A stretch of DNA of 64,000 bases from an uncultured Siphonobacter sp. (GTDB taxonomy: Bacteria > Bacteroidota > Bacteroidia > Cytophagales > Spirosomataceae): NCBI GenBank assembly GCA_913775095.1, contig CAJYIW010000018.1:164649-228648 (forward strand), read 5' to 3'. The position numbers were made by a program, and so were the translations under genes. The notes under the pieces were generated by a model. That model searched no databases, was not told the origin of the DNA, and saw nothing but the letters and a program-made list of their open reading frames with translations. Each line of letters begins with the position of its first letter. Position 1 is the first letter of the stretch. This document shows, piece by piece, positions 18,477 through 27,963 of this stretch.

Positions 18477-18848
18477 CCCACTTTTCTTGAGGTTTTCTCC
18501 CTAAATGCAGGTTACTTAATCCGGTAGCTCCAGCTCTTTACGTGGCCTCCACTATTTTGTTAAAAACATAAGAACCTACAACAAATAGTATTCACAACTA
18601 GTTAATAAGGTAGATTTGTTACCCCATTTCAAGTGATTCTTAACAAACTATTGGTTGTAGTGCTGAGGTCATTCTTTCATTTCTAAGGTTAACAAGCTCA
18701 TCTATTCATTTACTTCGTATCTTGCTGAACCAATAAGAATTGAGCTTTTATTGACCATTTCTGATTAGTTCATATGCATTTGATGCATAGGCCGTCATAC
18801 TAGTTGATCCTTATTGTTTTCCCTTCGAAACCTTAGATTTACTAAAAA

Positions 18849-20585
18849 ATGTCGTTGAATTTAAATCTTCAATCTAAATCAGTAAAAAAAAGAATAATAT
18901 ATATTGTTTGTTCTGTTTTATTAGTAAACTATTTAATTTTCCAGTATTACTTTATTTCACCGCTTCCTTTTGGAGATGATCTTCCCTCCATCTATCAGTT
19001 CCTTTTAAAATTAAATAGTACTGATTCTTACCTGGAGAAAATAGATCTTATTCTTAACAACAAGTTTGTAGAACATAAATTATTATTCTTCACATTTATT
19101 ATTTCCACTATTTTCAGTATTACCGGTAAAATATATTTGCCCTTAATTGCCTTGATTGCCGGCATAACCTGGGTTTCTATTTTTTTCTTTTATCGCAGCT
19201 GGGGAAAAACTATTTCTGCCAGCTGGTTATTAATCATTACCTTCATCTTAGTATCTGCCGCCCCCTACCAGACCATCTATTGGACCATGGCGGGTCTCCA
19301 GCATTTCACCGTTACTTTTCTTTGTTTTGTTACCATTTATTTTCTGTGTAAATCCGATAAAATAACGATTTACACGTTTATAGGAGCCAGCCTTGCTGGT
19401 CTATTTTGCACTTTTTCTTCCGGAAACGGTATGGCTATCTGGCCCGCCGGATTATTGGCCTTGTTGCTTAGAAAAAATTATAAGTTATCGCTGGTATGGA
19501 CGGTGAATACCATTATAGCTATTAGCCTGTACCTGCAAAGTGTAGCCTTACAGGGCACTCCTTCAGGAAGCAGAATTTCCAATGTCTTTGATCACCTGCC
19601 GATTAAGATCATTAATTACATCACGGGCCTGGCCGGAGCTTTCTATTTTGACAGGGGAGTCATGGATCTCTCTGACTCTGAACCACCTATCTCCTTCACT
19701 TACCCCTCTACCTATATTGGGTTACTAATCATTATTTTCTTTATTATTTTACTTGTCAAAGCCTTTCAGACGGCCAATCGGTCGGTGATAGCGGTTACCG
19801 CTGTTTCTGTATTTATTTTCATAACGTTCGGCTTTATCGCCTTTGGCCGATCGTCAGAAGCTGAGCTATTTGTAATCTTTAAAAGTCGATATTATCCGTA
19901 TTCTATTATTGCTATAGCTAATCTATTATTTGGAATTGGCTATGTAATGAATCATTTTCGTTACCGTCAATTACTTACCTATATTTTTGCTGGAGGGAGT
20001 TTAATCTTCTGGGGAATCTGGCAGTTTGGCACCTACGCTAATGTTCTGAATCAGCGAAATCTGCTGGATACCGGGTATCTTAATTTCAAGTTAAATAAAC
20101 AGTGGATTTTCTACCAGCCTACCTATTTTTTCGAACGGTATTATAATGATTTTTTTACGGTTAATGAATCAAATCCCACCGTTGAACTGCCGCATCGAAA
20201 AATTCTAACGGCGTTTCAGAATAAAAAAATAACTACCCAGGGATTTCATCCGTATGAAATCATCTATAAGCAGGAAATTTCCGGAGATATTTACACCATG
20301 GTCAATGCTTATAACGGAAATACGCCCTCCATCTATCAAAAGGATGAAGGATATACCCTGCTGATGGCTTCCAGACAAGATACTTTCTTTTTACAGTCTA
20401 CGTTCTTCAGAAATTCGGTGAAACAGTTTTTATTAACCGGAAACCCTATTCGGCGTGGGCATCAGGTAAGTGTAATTTTAAAGAAGCACGATTTTCCGAA
20501 AGGTACGTATCAGTTACATCAGTTTTATTTCAAGAAAGAACTAGGTAAACTCAATCCAAAAAGTGAGGGGACGATCACCTTTTAG
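18849..20585 (+). CDS. Polytopic membrane protein, possible GT-C type glycosyltransferase
   Basis: A 578-residue protein with about 10 hydrophobic helices up to residue 405 and a soluble C-terminal part of about 170 residues. After the first helix comes PLPFGDDLPS, an acidic first loop like those of GT-C lipid-sugar-dependent transferases; the rest of the family signature is not clear. The gene is noticeably richer in A/T than its neighbours and is preceded by 370 bases of AT-rich sequence without a gene. It converges with a GT9 gene and overlaps it by 11 bases. A cell-surface polysaccharide role is an inference from this context. Confidence 0.65.
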   Translation: MSLNLNLQSKSVKKRIIYIVCSVLLVNYLIFQYYFISPLPFGDDLPSIYQFLLKLNSTDSYLEKIDLILNNKFVEHKLLFFTFIISTIFSITGKIYLPLIALIAGITWVSIFFFYRSWGKTISASWLLIITFILVSAAPYQTIYWTMAGLQHFTVTFLCFVTIYFLCKSDKITIYTFIGASLAGLFCTFSSGNGMAIWPAGLLALLLRKNYKLSLVWTVNTIIAISLYLQSVALQGTPSGSRISNVFDHLPIKIINYITGLAGAFYFDRGVMDLSDSEPPISFTYPSTYIGLLIIIFFIILLVKAFQTANRSVIAVTAVSVFIFITFGFIAFGRSSEAELFVIFKSRYYPYSIIAIANLLFGIGYVMNHFRYRQLLTYIFAGGSLIFWGIWQFGTYANVLNQRNLLDTGYLNFKLNKQWIFYQPTYFFERYYNDFFTVNESNPTVELPHRKILTAFQNKKITTQGFHPYEIIYKQEISGDIYTMVNAYNGNTPSIYQKDEGYTLLMASRQDTFFLQSTFFRNSVKQFLLTGNPIRRGHQVSVILKKHDFPKGTYQLHQFYFKKELGKLNPKSEGTITF

Positions 20586-21564
20586 CTCCTTCTGATCCGG
20601 CAGCTAACGTATTCAGTAACTGTTCCGTTTTAATTTCTCTGCCGCATTTAAAATGCCCTTCGGGGCATTCTTTATACCCATGAATACCGCAGGGACGGCA
20701 AGATAAGGCTTCCTGAATTTCTACGATGTGAGATCGTACGGATAAAGGACCAAAACCGAATGTAGGCACGGTAGAACAGAAAATGGCCGTTGTGGGAGCG
20801 TTCACCGCCGAGCACAGGTGCATAGGTCCGGAATCGTTCACATAGTTCATCAAAGCTCCTTTCATGAGGGCTGCGGATTCCAGCAGGCTTAATTTTCCGG
20901 CCAATGACGCTACGTTTGCCCGGGCCGCAGTTTGCTGGATTCGCTCTACTAGTTCCTGATCACCGGGGCCTCCCAACAAATACACACGTACCTGAGTCGG
21001 TAAGGCCCGGATCAGATCAATCCATTTTTCTTCAGGATATTGCTTGGTGAACCAGACCGAGGAAGGAGCCAGACACACGTATGGCGGTTCGGGCTTTATT
21101 GTTAACTCAAAGGGATACAGCTGTGGCGGAAATACCTGGCTGTCCGTAAACCAGGAAATCAAATCGGTATTACGCTCAATTTCATGGGGACCATCGAAAC
21201 GGTGTACTATCTTTTTCGTGAAGAAAAGACTAAGCGGATTTTTGTCAAAACCAACGGTAACCTCAGCCCCCGAAAGAGCCGTGAGAAACCCGGTCGTTGC
21301 AAACCGCTGGACATTAATGACGTATTGATACCTCCGCGATCGTATGGTTTTCAGGAGTTGCCACAGACTGGCGTATTTCCCCTGTTTTTTATCCCAGACC
21401 AGCGTTTCGTGTACGTAAGGGTGGTTTTTCATCAGGCTTTCGTTCCCCTTTCGAACCAGAAAATCAATTTCAGCTTCGGGGTAATGATGATGAAGTTTCT
21501 CCAGCAAGGACGTTGCTAAAATTACATCACCAATAAAAGCTGTTTGGATAACCAGAATTTTCAT
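20575..21564 (-). CDS. Glycosyltransferase family 9 (heptosyltransferase-like)
   Basis: A 329-residue GT-B-fold enzyme of the ADP-heptose:LPS heptosyltransferase type. The N-terminus LVIQTAFIGDVILATSLL is typical of GT9. The C-terminal half has VCLAPSSVWFTKQYPEEKW, then LLGGPGDQELV and the nucleotide-sugar-site MNYVNDSGPMHL. A cysteine-rich tail (CRPCGIHGYKECP...HFKCG) is common in this family in Bacteroidota. It is expected to add a sugar to the lipid A-core on the cytoplasmic face of the inner membrane. Its 3' end overlaps the convergent membrane protein gene by 11 bases. Confidence 0.88.
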   Translation of the reverse strand: MKILVIQTAFIGDVILATSLLEKLHHHYPEAEIDFLVRKGNESLMKNHPYVHETLVWDKKQGKYASLWQLLKTIRSRRYQYVINVQRFATTGFLTALSGAEVTVGFDKNPLSLFFTKKIVHRFDGPHEIERNTDLISWFTDSQVFPPQLYPFELTIKPEPPYVCLAPSSVWFTKQYPEEKWIDLIRALPTQVRVYLLGGPGDQELVERIQQTAARANVASLAGKLSLLESAALMKGALMNYVNDSGPMHLCSAVNAPTTAIFCSTVPTFGFGPLSVRSHIVEIQEALSCRPCGIHGYKECPEGHFKCGREIKTEQLLNTLAAGSEGAKR

Positions 21565-21692
21565 ACGGCAAATTTCGTTAAGAAAAATACAATCTTGTCG
21601 ACGATTTTACGCTTCCGCGGTAATCAGCAATAGTTATGATGGAATTGGAAAGGTTTATTAATTGATTTCCAATCACTTATTTATACATATAT

Positions 21693-21731
21693 TATATTTG
21701 CACTCCCCGTTATTTTTTCCGGGAGAGTGTA
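21693..21731 (+). promoter_or_regulatory. TATATTTG box followed at once by a hairpin
   Basis: TATATTTG (21693-21700) matches the -7 element. A CACTC/GAGTG stem (21701-21731) with additional CCCG/CGGG pairs starts directly after it, near the predicted transcript 5' end. A second match, TAACTTTG, is at 21833-21840, closer to the M16 protease gene. No -33 box is well placed for either. The other bases of this 376-base gap show nothing else. Confidence 0.35.
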
Positions 21732-21940
21732 TGAATTCATTCTTGTGATTCCTGAGATCTATTTTTTTTATTCATCCACCCATCGTACCCATAAATACAT
21801 TAAATGTGTCAACATTTTGCGAACTAGTGCGTTAACTTTGAATGTAGAAATACGCTTGACTCTTCTTTAGCGAACCAAGTATTCTCTCATGAAAGAGGTG
21901 AAAAGGATTCTTTTCACGGCGAAATGTGCACTGATTATCA

Positions 21941-23176
21941 ATGGAAGAATACCAATTACACACCTTACCCAACGGGATAAGAGTCGTACACAAACAACTT
22001 ACTCATACGCAGATTGCCCACGTAGGCATCATGCTTGATATTGGATCCCGCGATGAACAACCCCATCAGCAGGGGCTGGCTCACTTCTGGGAGCATATGG
22101 CTTTCAAAGGCACGGAACGTCGCAGTAATTTACAGATTATCAATCGGTTGGAAAATGTGGGTGGTGAGTTAAATGCCTACACTACAAAAGAAAAGATCTG
22201 TTTTCACGCCTCTGTCCTGACCGAGCATTTTGACAAAGCCCTGGATCTGATTACTGACATCAGTTTTCGGTCCACGTTTCCTGAAAAGCAAATTGACCGC
22301 GAGCGAAACGTAATTCTGGAAGAAATTTCCATGTACTACGATTCTCCGGAAGATGCCATTCAGGATGATTTCGACGGCCTTGTTTTTGCTCAGCACCAGC
22401 TGGGAGCTAACATTCTGGGGGATGCTGAAAGTTTGAAGCGGTATAAACGCGAAGATTTTCAGGAGTTTATTGCTCAAAACATCGATACGGAGAAAATCAT
22501 TGTTTCCTCCGTCAGCAAGTTACCATTCAAGAAAGTGGTGGCTCTGGCGGAACGGCTGCTGAAAGACATTCCGGCCCGGAAGACCCAGCGGGTCCGTCAG
22601 GCACCAACGATGTATACCCCTCAAACCCAGACGGTCCGGCGAAACATTACCCAGGCTCAGGTCGCTATGGGTCGTCAGTCCTACGCCCTGCCTGATGCAA
22701 AGCGTTTACCCTTTTTCTTTCTGGTGAACTTATTGGGAGGACCGGGAATGAACTCAAGGCTGAATCTTTCCATTCGTGAAAAATACGGCCTGGTCTATGG
22801 AATCGACGCCCAGTACACGCCTTTCACCGATACGGGATACTTTGGCATTTACTTCGGCACGGAGGCTCGTCAACTCAATAAAACGCACGCCCTCATTCAG
22901 AAGGAATTAAAAACCTTACGGGAAAAACCACTAACGGCCAATCAATTACACGTCACCAAGCAGCAGCTGATGGGGCAGCTGGCCATGTCCGAAGAAGGAA
23001 ACATGAGTTATATGCTGATGATGGCCAAAAGTCTGCTGGACACCAACCGCATTGAATCCCTTGAAAATCTCTTCGGTCATATCAAAGCAATTACGGCCCA
23101 GGAATTACAGGATTTGGCGAATGAGATGTTTCTTGAAGATCAGTTCTGTAGCCTTACTTTTTTACCCGAACAGTAG
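21941..23176 (+). CDS. M16-family zinc metallopeptidase
   Basis: A 411-residue pitrilysin-type peptidase. The inverted zinc motif HFWEH (His48, Glu51, His52) is present, and the further zinc ligand is expected in the ERNVILEEI segment near residue 125. The second half (about 190-411) holds the non-catalytic M16 domain with SRLNLSIREKYGLVYGI, including the substrate-binding R/Y pair. It has no signal peptide, so the enzyme is probably cytoplasmic or exported by another route. Likely role: degradation of small peptides. The O-methyltransferase downstream may be cotranscribed (gap about 70 bases). Confidence 0.9.
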   Translation: MEEYQLHTLPNGIRVVHKQLTHTQIAHVGIMLDIGSRDEQPHQQGLAHFWEHMAFKGTERRSNLQIINRLENVGGELNAYTTKEKICFHASVLTEHFDKALDLITDISFRSTFPEKQIDRERNVILEEISMYYDSPEDAIQDDFDGLVFAQHQLGANILGDAESLKRYKREDFQEFIAQNIDTEKIIVSSVSKLPFKKVVALAERLLKDIPARKTQRVRQAPTMYTPQTQTVRRNITQAQVAMGRQSYALPDAKRLPFFFLVNLLGGPGMNSRLNLSIREKYGLVYGIDAQYTPFTDTGYFGIYFGTEARQLNKTHALIQKELKTLREKPLTANQLHVTKQQLMGQLAMSEEGNMSYMLMMAKSLLDTNRIESLENLFGHIKAITAQELQDLANEMFLEDQFCSLTFLPEQ

Positions 23177-23247
23177 CCAACGTTGAGTAAACGGTACCCT
23201 GAACCCGGCAAGTCTTGTTAACTTGTCGAACGTTTACCCTCATTTTA

Positions 23248-23898
23248 ATGACAGTAATGCATTTTATTAATCAGGAAATAGAAGCGTATGCGGAAGCTCA
23301 TACCAGTCCGGAAAGTGATCTTCTCAAGCGTCTCAACCGACAGACTCACGTAAAAATCCTTCATCCCCGCATGCTCTCCGGGCATTTTCAGGGGAGAATG
23401 CTCTCCATGATTTCATGGATGGTCAGGCCTAAAGTGGTACTCGAAATTGGTACGTACACTGGGTATTCGGCTCTGTGCTTTGCGGAAGGTCTCGCGGAAG
23501 GAGGCAAAGTAATTACCATCGATATTAAAGCTGAGCTGGAGCCTTTCGTTCGGGAATTTCTGGAGCAGTCGGCCTATAAAAATCAGATTGAGTATCGATT
23601 GGGCAATGCCCGCGACCTAATTCCTGAACTCGATGAAACCTATGATCTGGTTTTCATTGATGCCGACAAACCCAGCTACGAAACTTATTACGACCTGACG
23701 ATTGATCGCGTTCGCCCCGGCGGCTGGATCATTGCGGATAATGTGCTCTGGAGCGGGAAAGTGGCTCAGACGGGGGGAAAGATTGATAAAGACACTCAGC
23801 ATTTGCTGGATTTCAATGCCAAAATTCACAACGATGACCGCGTTGAAAATATATTATTACCGATTCGGGACGGATTGATGGTAGTTCGCAAAAAATAA
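23248..23898 (+). CDS. O-methyltransferase (class I SAM, family 3)
   Basis: A 216-residue SAM-dependent methyltransferase of the caffeoyl-CoA/catechol type. Motif I is EIGTYTGYSALCFAEG, the acidic residue binding the SAM ribose is in TIDIKAE, and the metal-site region is FIDADKPSYETYYD with WIIADNVLWSG. I chose the ATG at 23248 because the frame from 23215 adds a hydrophobic string (LTCRTFTLIL) foreign to this family. The natural substrate is unknown. Many Bacteroidota carry this enzyme as a single-copy gene. Confidence 0.88.
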   Translation: MTVMHFINQEIEAYAEAHTSPESDLLKRLNRQTHVKILHPRMLSGHFQGRMLSMISWMVRPKVVLEIGTYTGYSALCFAEGLAEGGKVITIDIKAELEPFVREFLEQSAYKNQIEYRLGNARDLIPELDETYDLVFIDADKPSYETYYDLTIDRVRPGGWIIADNVLWSGKVAQTGGKIDKDTQHLLDFNAKIHNDDRVENILLPIRDGLMVVRKK

Positions 23899-23988
23899 TT
23901 TTCCATTTTTACTTTCCCGTATTAATCTTTTGAATCGTTAGGATTCTGAGTCTTCGAGTGTAGGGGACATCGCTTAACCATATCAACC

Positions 23989-26295
23989 ATGATTAGAGGT
24001 CTTATTACTTTTGCGTTTAGTATCTGTATCCATCTATACGCCTCTGCCCAACTTTTCCAGACCCCTTCGCGGCTGACTTTTGCCAATGTAAACGTAAACC
24101 TGGATGCAGGGGCCCGCGATATTGTTCAGACCGATGTGTACGCTCTGCTTTCCAACCGGGCGACGCTCAATACTCGTCTGGATCGGGCTACGCTTTATTT
24201 TCCGATTGTCGAAAGTATTCTCTCGGAAGAGAACGTCCCCAATGATTTCAAATACCTGGTGTTGCAGGAAAGCGGACTGGCTCCCGATGCAGTTTCTACG
24301 TCCAACGCCGTGGGTTTCTGGCAATTCAAGAAGGAAACGGCTACTGATTTTGGACTGCGGGTGGATGACGAAATTGATGAGCGAAAAAATATCCATTCTT
24401 CAACCCGAGCCGCGGCCCGTTACCTGAAGAAGAATAATACTTTCTTAAACAACTGGATTTCAACCCTTTATTCTTATTACCTGGGCTTAGGCGGCATTCG
24501 CACCCTGGTCCCTGCCGAATGGGTGGGTGCCAAAGAGATTACCCTTACAGAAAAGACCGACCGTTACATTCTGCGGTGTCTGGCTCATAAGCTGGTGTAC
24601 GAAGGGGAGCTGAAAAGCTACAAAACCGGACAAACGCCTTTCTATGAATACAAGGCCAGTGCAGGTAAATCGTTCACTCAGATTGCCGATCAGTTAGGCG
24701 TGGATGAAGTGGAATTACGTCGGTACAACCGCTGGGTAGGTGGTTCAAAAGTTCCTCAGGATCGGGCCTATGTCATGCTGGTTGTCGTGGATAATAATCA
24801 GTCGGGTGTCTCTACTGCTTCCCTTCAGACGAATGCACCCACGGCTTCTGCCACCTCGGTTACCCCATCCGCCCCGGCGAATCGTCCTGCTACCACGGTA
24901 GCCTCCGCAGGCCGGAAGCCCAACGCCAAGCAACCTCAGTTTCCGGTATTGAAACGCATCAGCTCCCCTAATCCGCGTTCTACGAACGAGCCCGTTTATT
25001 ATCAGATTAACGGAAGGGATGGAATTATGGCTCAGGCGGGAGATACGTATCAAACCATTGCTAAACGGGCCGACATTCGGGCGGGCCGTTTCCTGTCGCT
25101 GAACGACATGGAAGAAACCGACAAAATCGAAGGCGGAAAAGTCTATTACATCCAGAAAAAAGCAAAAAGTGCGGCTGTGGAATACCATACCCTCCAGCAC
25201 GGCCAGACCGCCTGGGATGTTTCCCAGATGTACGGCATTCGCTTATCATTTCTGCTGCGAAAAAACCGCATTGCCTCAGCTACCGAACCTCTGCAACCCG
25301 GCCGGGTTCTTTGGATGAAAAAACGTCGGCCCTGTAAAACGGCCATCGAAGTCGTTCCTCTGCCCGAACCCGAGCCGCTTAAAGAAGAAAAACCACTCCT
25401 GGCCAATACGCCCGATACCACCACCAAAACCACTCCGGTTACGGATGTAGTGGTTACCGTTCCGGTGACTCCGACGCCGAGCCAGCCGCAGCGAAATTCA
25501 GGACGCGTAGTATTGGTGGATGAAAATGGTCAGGTAGTGTCGGGAAATCCGGCGACGACCAGACCTGCTCAACCGACTCCCGCAACGACTGCACCGAAGC
25601 CCGAAGTGGCTAGTCGTCCTGCGGTGACCAATCCCTCACGCTATCCCGTTACTCCGGGTGAGCCAGATGCTCCCACCCAACCCGTTCGTCAGCCCGCTCT
25701 TCGTCCGGAAGGAACCGGCACCTACCATACGGTTGAAAATGGAGAAACGTTCTACGGCATTGCCCGAAAATATAATGTAAAACCCAGCGAATTACTGGAA
25801 ATCAACGGCTTGAAAAGTTACCCGGTACTGAAAGCCGGAGAACGGATTGTAGTGAAAGGTACGCCTGGCAGTCGGCCAGCCCCGGTTGTCGAAGAAGAAA
25901 CGACCGTTGCTCCAGTACGCAAACCTGCTCCAGCGGCCGGCACCTCCGGGTATCACGTTGTGAAATCGGGCGAAACGTTCTACTCCATTGCCCGTCAGTA
26001 TAACCTCACGCCGGAGGAACTCCGCGATCTGAATAGCCTGACGGAAATGCCACGCGTGAACGTAGGAGATCGTTTTGTGGTGCGTGCCGGGGTAGCCCGT
26101 CCGAGTGCCAGCAGTAGCGTGTCTGCGGCCAAATCCGAAGGCGAATGGCGTTACCACACGGTACAGCAGGGCGAAACCATGTTTAGCATTGCCCGTCAGT
26201 ACGACGTAACCGTGAAGCAGCTTCGGGAATGGAACAACCTGCAAAGTTCGGATGTCATCAAAGCAGGACAACGTATGAAAATCAAAAACAAATAA
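23989..26295 (+). CDS. LysM-containing lytic transglycosylase (MltD-like)
   Basis: A 768-residue secreted or periplasmic murein hydrolase. Residues 1-20 are a signal peptide. The SLT domain (about 60-200) has Glu94 in LQESGLAPDA as catalytic acid, followed by GFWQF. Degenerate LysM-like segments lie near 205-255 and 335-385, a clearer one near 392-440, and three clear copies at about 577-624, 653-701 and 720-768, each with GETxxxIARxY. The linkers are rich in Pro/Thr/Ala. The enzyme should cleave glycan strands of peptidoglycan while the LysM units hold it to the wall. The number of LysM units is high compared with E. coli MltD. Confidence 0.9.
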   Translation: MIRGLITFAFSICIHLYASAQLFQTPSRLTFANVNVNLDAGARDIVQTDVYALLSNRATLNTRLDRATLYFPIVESILSEENVPNDFKYLVLQESGLAPDAVSTSNAVGFWQFKKETATDFGLRVDDEIDERKNIHSSTRAAARYLKKNNTFLNNWISTLYSYYLGLGGIRTLVPAEWVGAKEITLTEKTDRYILRCLAHKLVYEGELKSYKTGQTPFYEYKASAGKSFTQIADQLGVDEVELRRYNRWVGGSKVPQDRAYVMLVVVDNNQSGVSTASLQTNAPTASATSVTPSAPANRPATTVASAGRKPNAKQPQFPVLKRISSPNPRSTNEPVYYQINGRDGIMAQAGDTYQTIAKRADIRAGRFLSLNDMEETDKIEGGKVYYIQKKAKSAAVEYHTLQHGQTAWDVSQMYGIRLSFLLRKNRIASATEPLQPGRVLWMKKRRPCKTAIEVVPLPEPEPLKEEKPLLANTPDTTTKTTPVTDVVVTVPVTPTPSQPQRNSGRVVLVDENGQVVSGNPATTRPAQPTPATTAPKPEVASRPAVTNPSRYPVTPGEPDAPTQPVRQPALRPEGTGTYHTVENGETFYGIARKYNVKPSELLEINGLKSYPVLKAGERIVVKGTPGSRPAPVVEEETTVAPVRKPAPAAGTSGYHVVKSGETFYSIARQYNLTPEELRDLNSLTEMPRVNVGDRFVVRAGVARPSASSSVSAAKSEGEWRYHTVQQGETMFSIARQYDVTVKQLREWNNLQSSDVIKAGQRMKIKNK

Positions 26296-26341
26296 TTGTA
26301 AGTCGGCCTGAACGCAGACAAAGCCACATGTGTTAATTTTG

Positions 26342-26371
26342 ATAGCGGGAATTCGTTCCCGCTATTCTTTT
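26342..26371 (+). terminator. Hairpin between the transglycosylase and DUF3109 genes
   Basis: A 10-bp perfect stem ATAGCGGGAA with loop TTCG, followed by TTCTTTTTT. A TAATTTTG -7-like box (26334-26341) directly precedes it. The hairpin could therefore terminate the upstream gene or sit at the 5' end of the next transcript. Confidence 0.6.
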
Positions 26372-26398
26372 TTAGTGGACCATCCACATCAAACGAGC

Positions 26399-26983
26399 AT
26401 GATACTGATTGATAATACCGTCATTTCGGACGACATCGCAGACCAATATTTCGTGTGCGACCTTCTCAAATGCAAGGGAGCCTGTTGCGTAGAGGGTGAC
26501 CTGGGAGCTCCGCTTTCGACGGATGAATTACCAAAACTGGCAGAAGTTTACGAACAAGTGAAACCTTACCTCTCGGAAATAGGCATCAAGACCATCGAAG
26601 AACAGGGCGTGTACGTAGAAGATTGGGAGGGCGACTATTCTACGCCGGTCATTGAAGGGCGGGAATGTGCCTATGCCATTTACGACCAGAAAGGCATTCT
26701 GAAATGCGGAATTGAGCAGGCCTATCTGGATGGGAAAATCAACTGGAAAAAACCGATTTCCTGCCACCTCTACCCTATTCGGGTAACGAAATACGAACAA
26801 TATGACGCCCTGAATTACGATCGCTGGCACATTTGTTCCCCCGCCTGCGAACACGGGGCAGCCCTGAAAGTTCCCATCTACAAGTTTCTGAAAGACCCCC
26901 TGATTAGTGCGTACGGCGAAGCCTGGTATGCAGAATTATGCCGGGAGATTCAGGAACGACTGGATGCGAATCAGCAGCATTAA
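26399..26983 (+). CDS. DUF3109 family cysteine-rich protein
   Basis: A 194-residue protein from the ATG at 26399. Cys20, Cys25, Cys29 and Cys30 ([12 protein letters not shown]) are followed by more conserved cysteines in [20 protein letters not shown] and ICSPACEHG. This pattern suggests a metal or Fe-S site and matches DUF3109, a Bacteroidota family of unknown function. The longer frame from 26330 runs through the terminator hairpin and is not credible. The alkyltransferase-like gene 49 bases downstream may share the transcript. Confidence 0.85.
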   Translation: MILIDNTVISDDIADQYFVCDLLKCKGACCVEGDLGAPLSTDELPKLAEVYEQVKPYLSEIGIKTIEEQGVYVEDWEGDYSTPVIEGRECAYAIYDQKGILKCGIEQAYLDGKINWKKPISCHLYPIRVTKYEQYDALNYDRWHICSPACEHGAALKVPIYKFLKDPLISAYGEAWYAELCREIQERLDANQQH

Positions 26984-27032
26984 TGTATTCTTTCACTCTA
27001 TCGGTAGTTAGTCACTTTTCCTGGTTTACGCG

Positions 27033-27359
27033 ATGCCCTCTTCAGATGCTTTTCAGGATATTTATGAAGTAGTAAAGCTCATTCCCCCCGGAAGAGTAAG
27101 CAGCTACGGAGCCATTGCCGAGTACCTGGGTTCGAAAGGCGGTGCCCGATTGGTCGGCTGGGCCATGAATGCCTGCCACAGCCAGCCTGACATTCCGGCC
27201 CATCGGGTGGTCAATCGAAACGGAGTATTAACGGGGAAGCATCATTTTGGCGGTAACCGGATGCAGGAATTGCTGGAGGCCGAAGGAGTCGAAGTAAAAA
27301 ACGACCAGATCCAGGATTTCAAGAATCGCTACTGGATCCCGAAAGACGAGTTATTGTAG
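27033..27359 (+). CDS. Alkyltransferase-like (ATL/MGMT-family) DNA-binding protein
   Basis: A 108-residue protein equivalent to the C-terminal domain of O6-alkylguanine-DNA alkyltransferases. The helix with the nucleotide-flipping arginine is GGARLVGWAMN (Arg39). The active-site motif, normally PCHRV, reads PAHRV at 55-59: the alkyl-acceptor cysteine is Ala56. It therefore cannot be a suicide transferase. Known ATL proteins (E. coli YbaZ, yeast Atl1) have Trp or Ala there, bind O6-alkylguanine and hand it to nucleotide excision repair. That role is inferred here. Confidence 0.88.
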   Translation: MPSSDAFQDIYEVVKLIPPGRVSSYGAIAEYLGSKGGARLVGWAMNACHSQPDIPAHRVVNRNGVLTGKHHFGGNRMQELLEAEGVEVKNDQIQDFKNRYWIPKDELL

Positions 27360-27405
27360 TTAATGGTTCCTGTTTTTAGGTAGTCAGGTAACCAGAAACC
27401 TCTAT

Positions 27406-27450
27406 AAACACAACATCCCGAAAGTTTTAAGCTTTCGGGATGTTGTGTTT
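27406..27450. terminator. Bidirectional terminator between convergent genes
   Basis: Exact 19-bp arms (27406-27424 and 27432-27450; core CATCCCGAAAG) with a 7-base loop, between the ATL gene and the convergent iscA-like gene. Confidence 0.82.
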
Positions 27451-27465
27451 GTAGCTAACCCGCTA

Positions 27466-27792
27466 CTAAACGGCGAAGCTTTCGCCGCAGCCGCAGGTGC
27501 GGGAAGCATTAGGATTAAAGAACACGAAGCCCTTTCCGTTAAGCCCGCCGGAATATTGTAATTCGGTGCCTGCCAGGTAAAGAATCGACTTGCGGTCTAC
27601 CATTACTTTCACCCCTTTATCTTCAAAAACCATATCGCCTGCTTCGGGTGCAGAAGAAAAATTCAGGTCGTACATTAATCCTGAACATCCACCACCTTTC
27701 ACCGCTACACGTACGCTAAAGTCTTCCGTAAGGCCGTCATTCTTACGTAATTCGATGATTTTATCAGCTGCTTCCTGAGATACCGTTACCAT
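27466..27792 (-). CDS. HesB/IscA-type iron-sulfur cluster assembly protein
   Basis: A 108-residue A-type carrier. The three conserved cysteines are Cys36 in GGCSGLMY and Cys100 and Cys102 in CGCGESF at the C-terminus. It should accept Fe-S clusters from the SUF/ISC machinery and pass them to apo-enzymes. IscA, SufA and ErpA cannot be separated by eye. A TAAATTTG -7-like box on the minus strand (27843-27850) lies about 50 bases upstream of the start. It stands apart from other Fe-S assembly genes. Confidence 0.92.
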   Translation of the reverse strand: MVTVSQEAADKIIELRKNDGLTEDFSVRVAVKGGGCSGLMYDLNFSSAPEAGDMVFEDKGVKVMVDRKSILYLAGTELQYSGGLNGKGFVFFNPNASRTCGCGESFAV

Positions 27793-27842
27793 ATTTATTG
27801 ATAAATAAGAAGGTTAAAACTTCTATTGTTGATTTCTTATGA

Positions 27843-27850
27843 CAAATTTA
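27843..27850 (-). promoter_or_regulatory. TAnnTTTG -7 box of the iscA-like gene
   Basis: The minus strand reads TAAATTTG, an exact consensus match 51 bases before the ATG. Confidence 0.4.
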
Positions 27851-27963
27851 CTCCTGAAATCCGAACAGTCATAGACGGGAATAGGTTTCCTGAGTACGGA
27901 ATTTTATGAGTTCCCTGCTAAACCATTAACGCCTACGCTTACCCATTCCATACGCTGTCAGCC

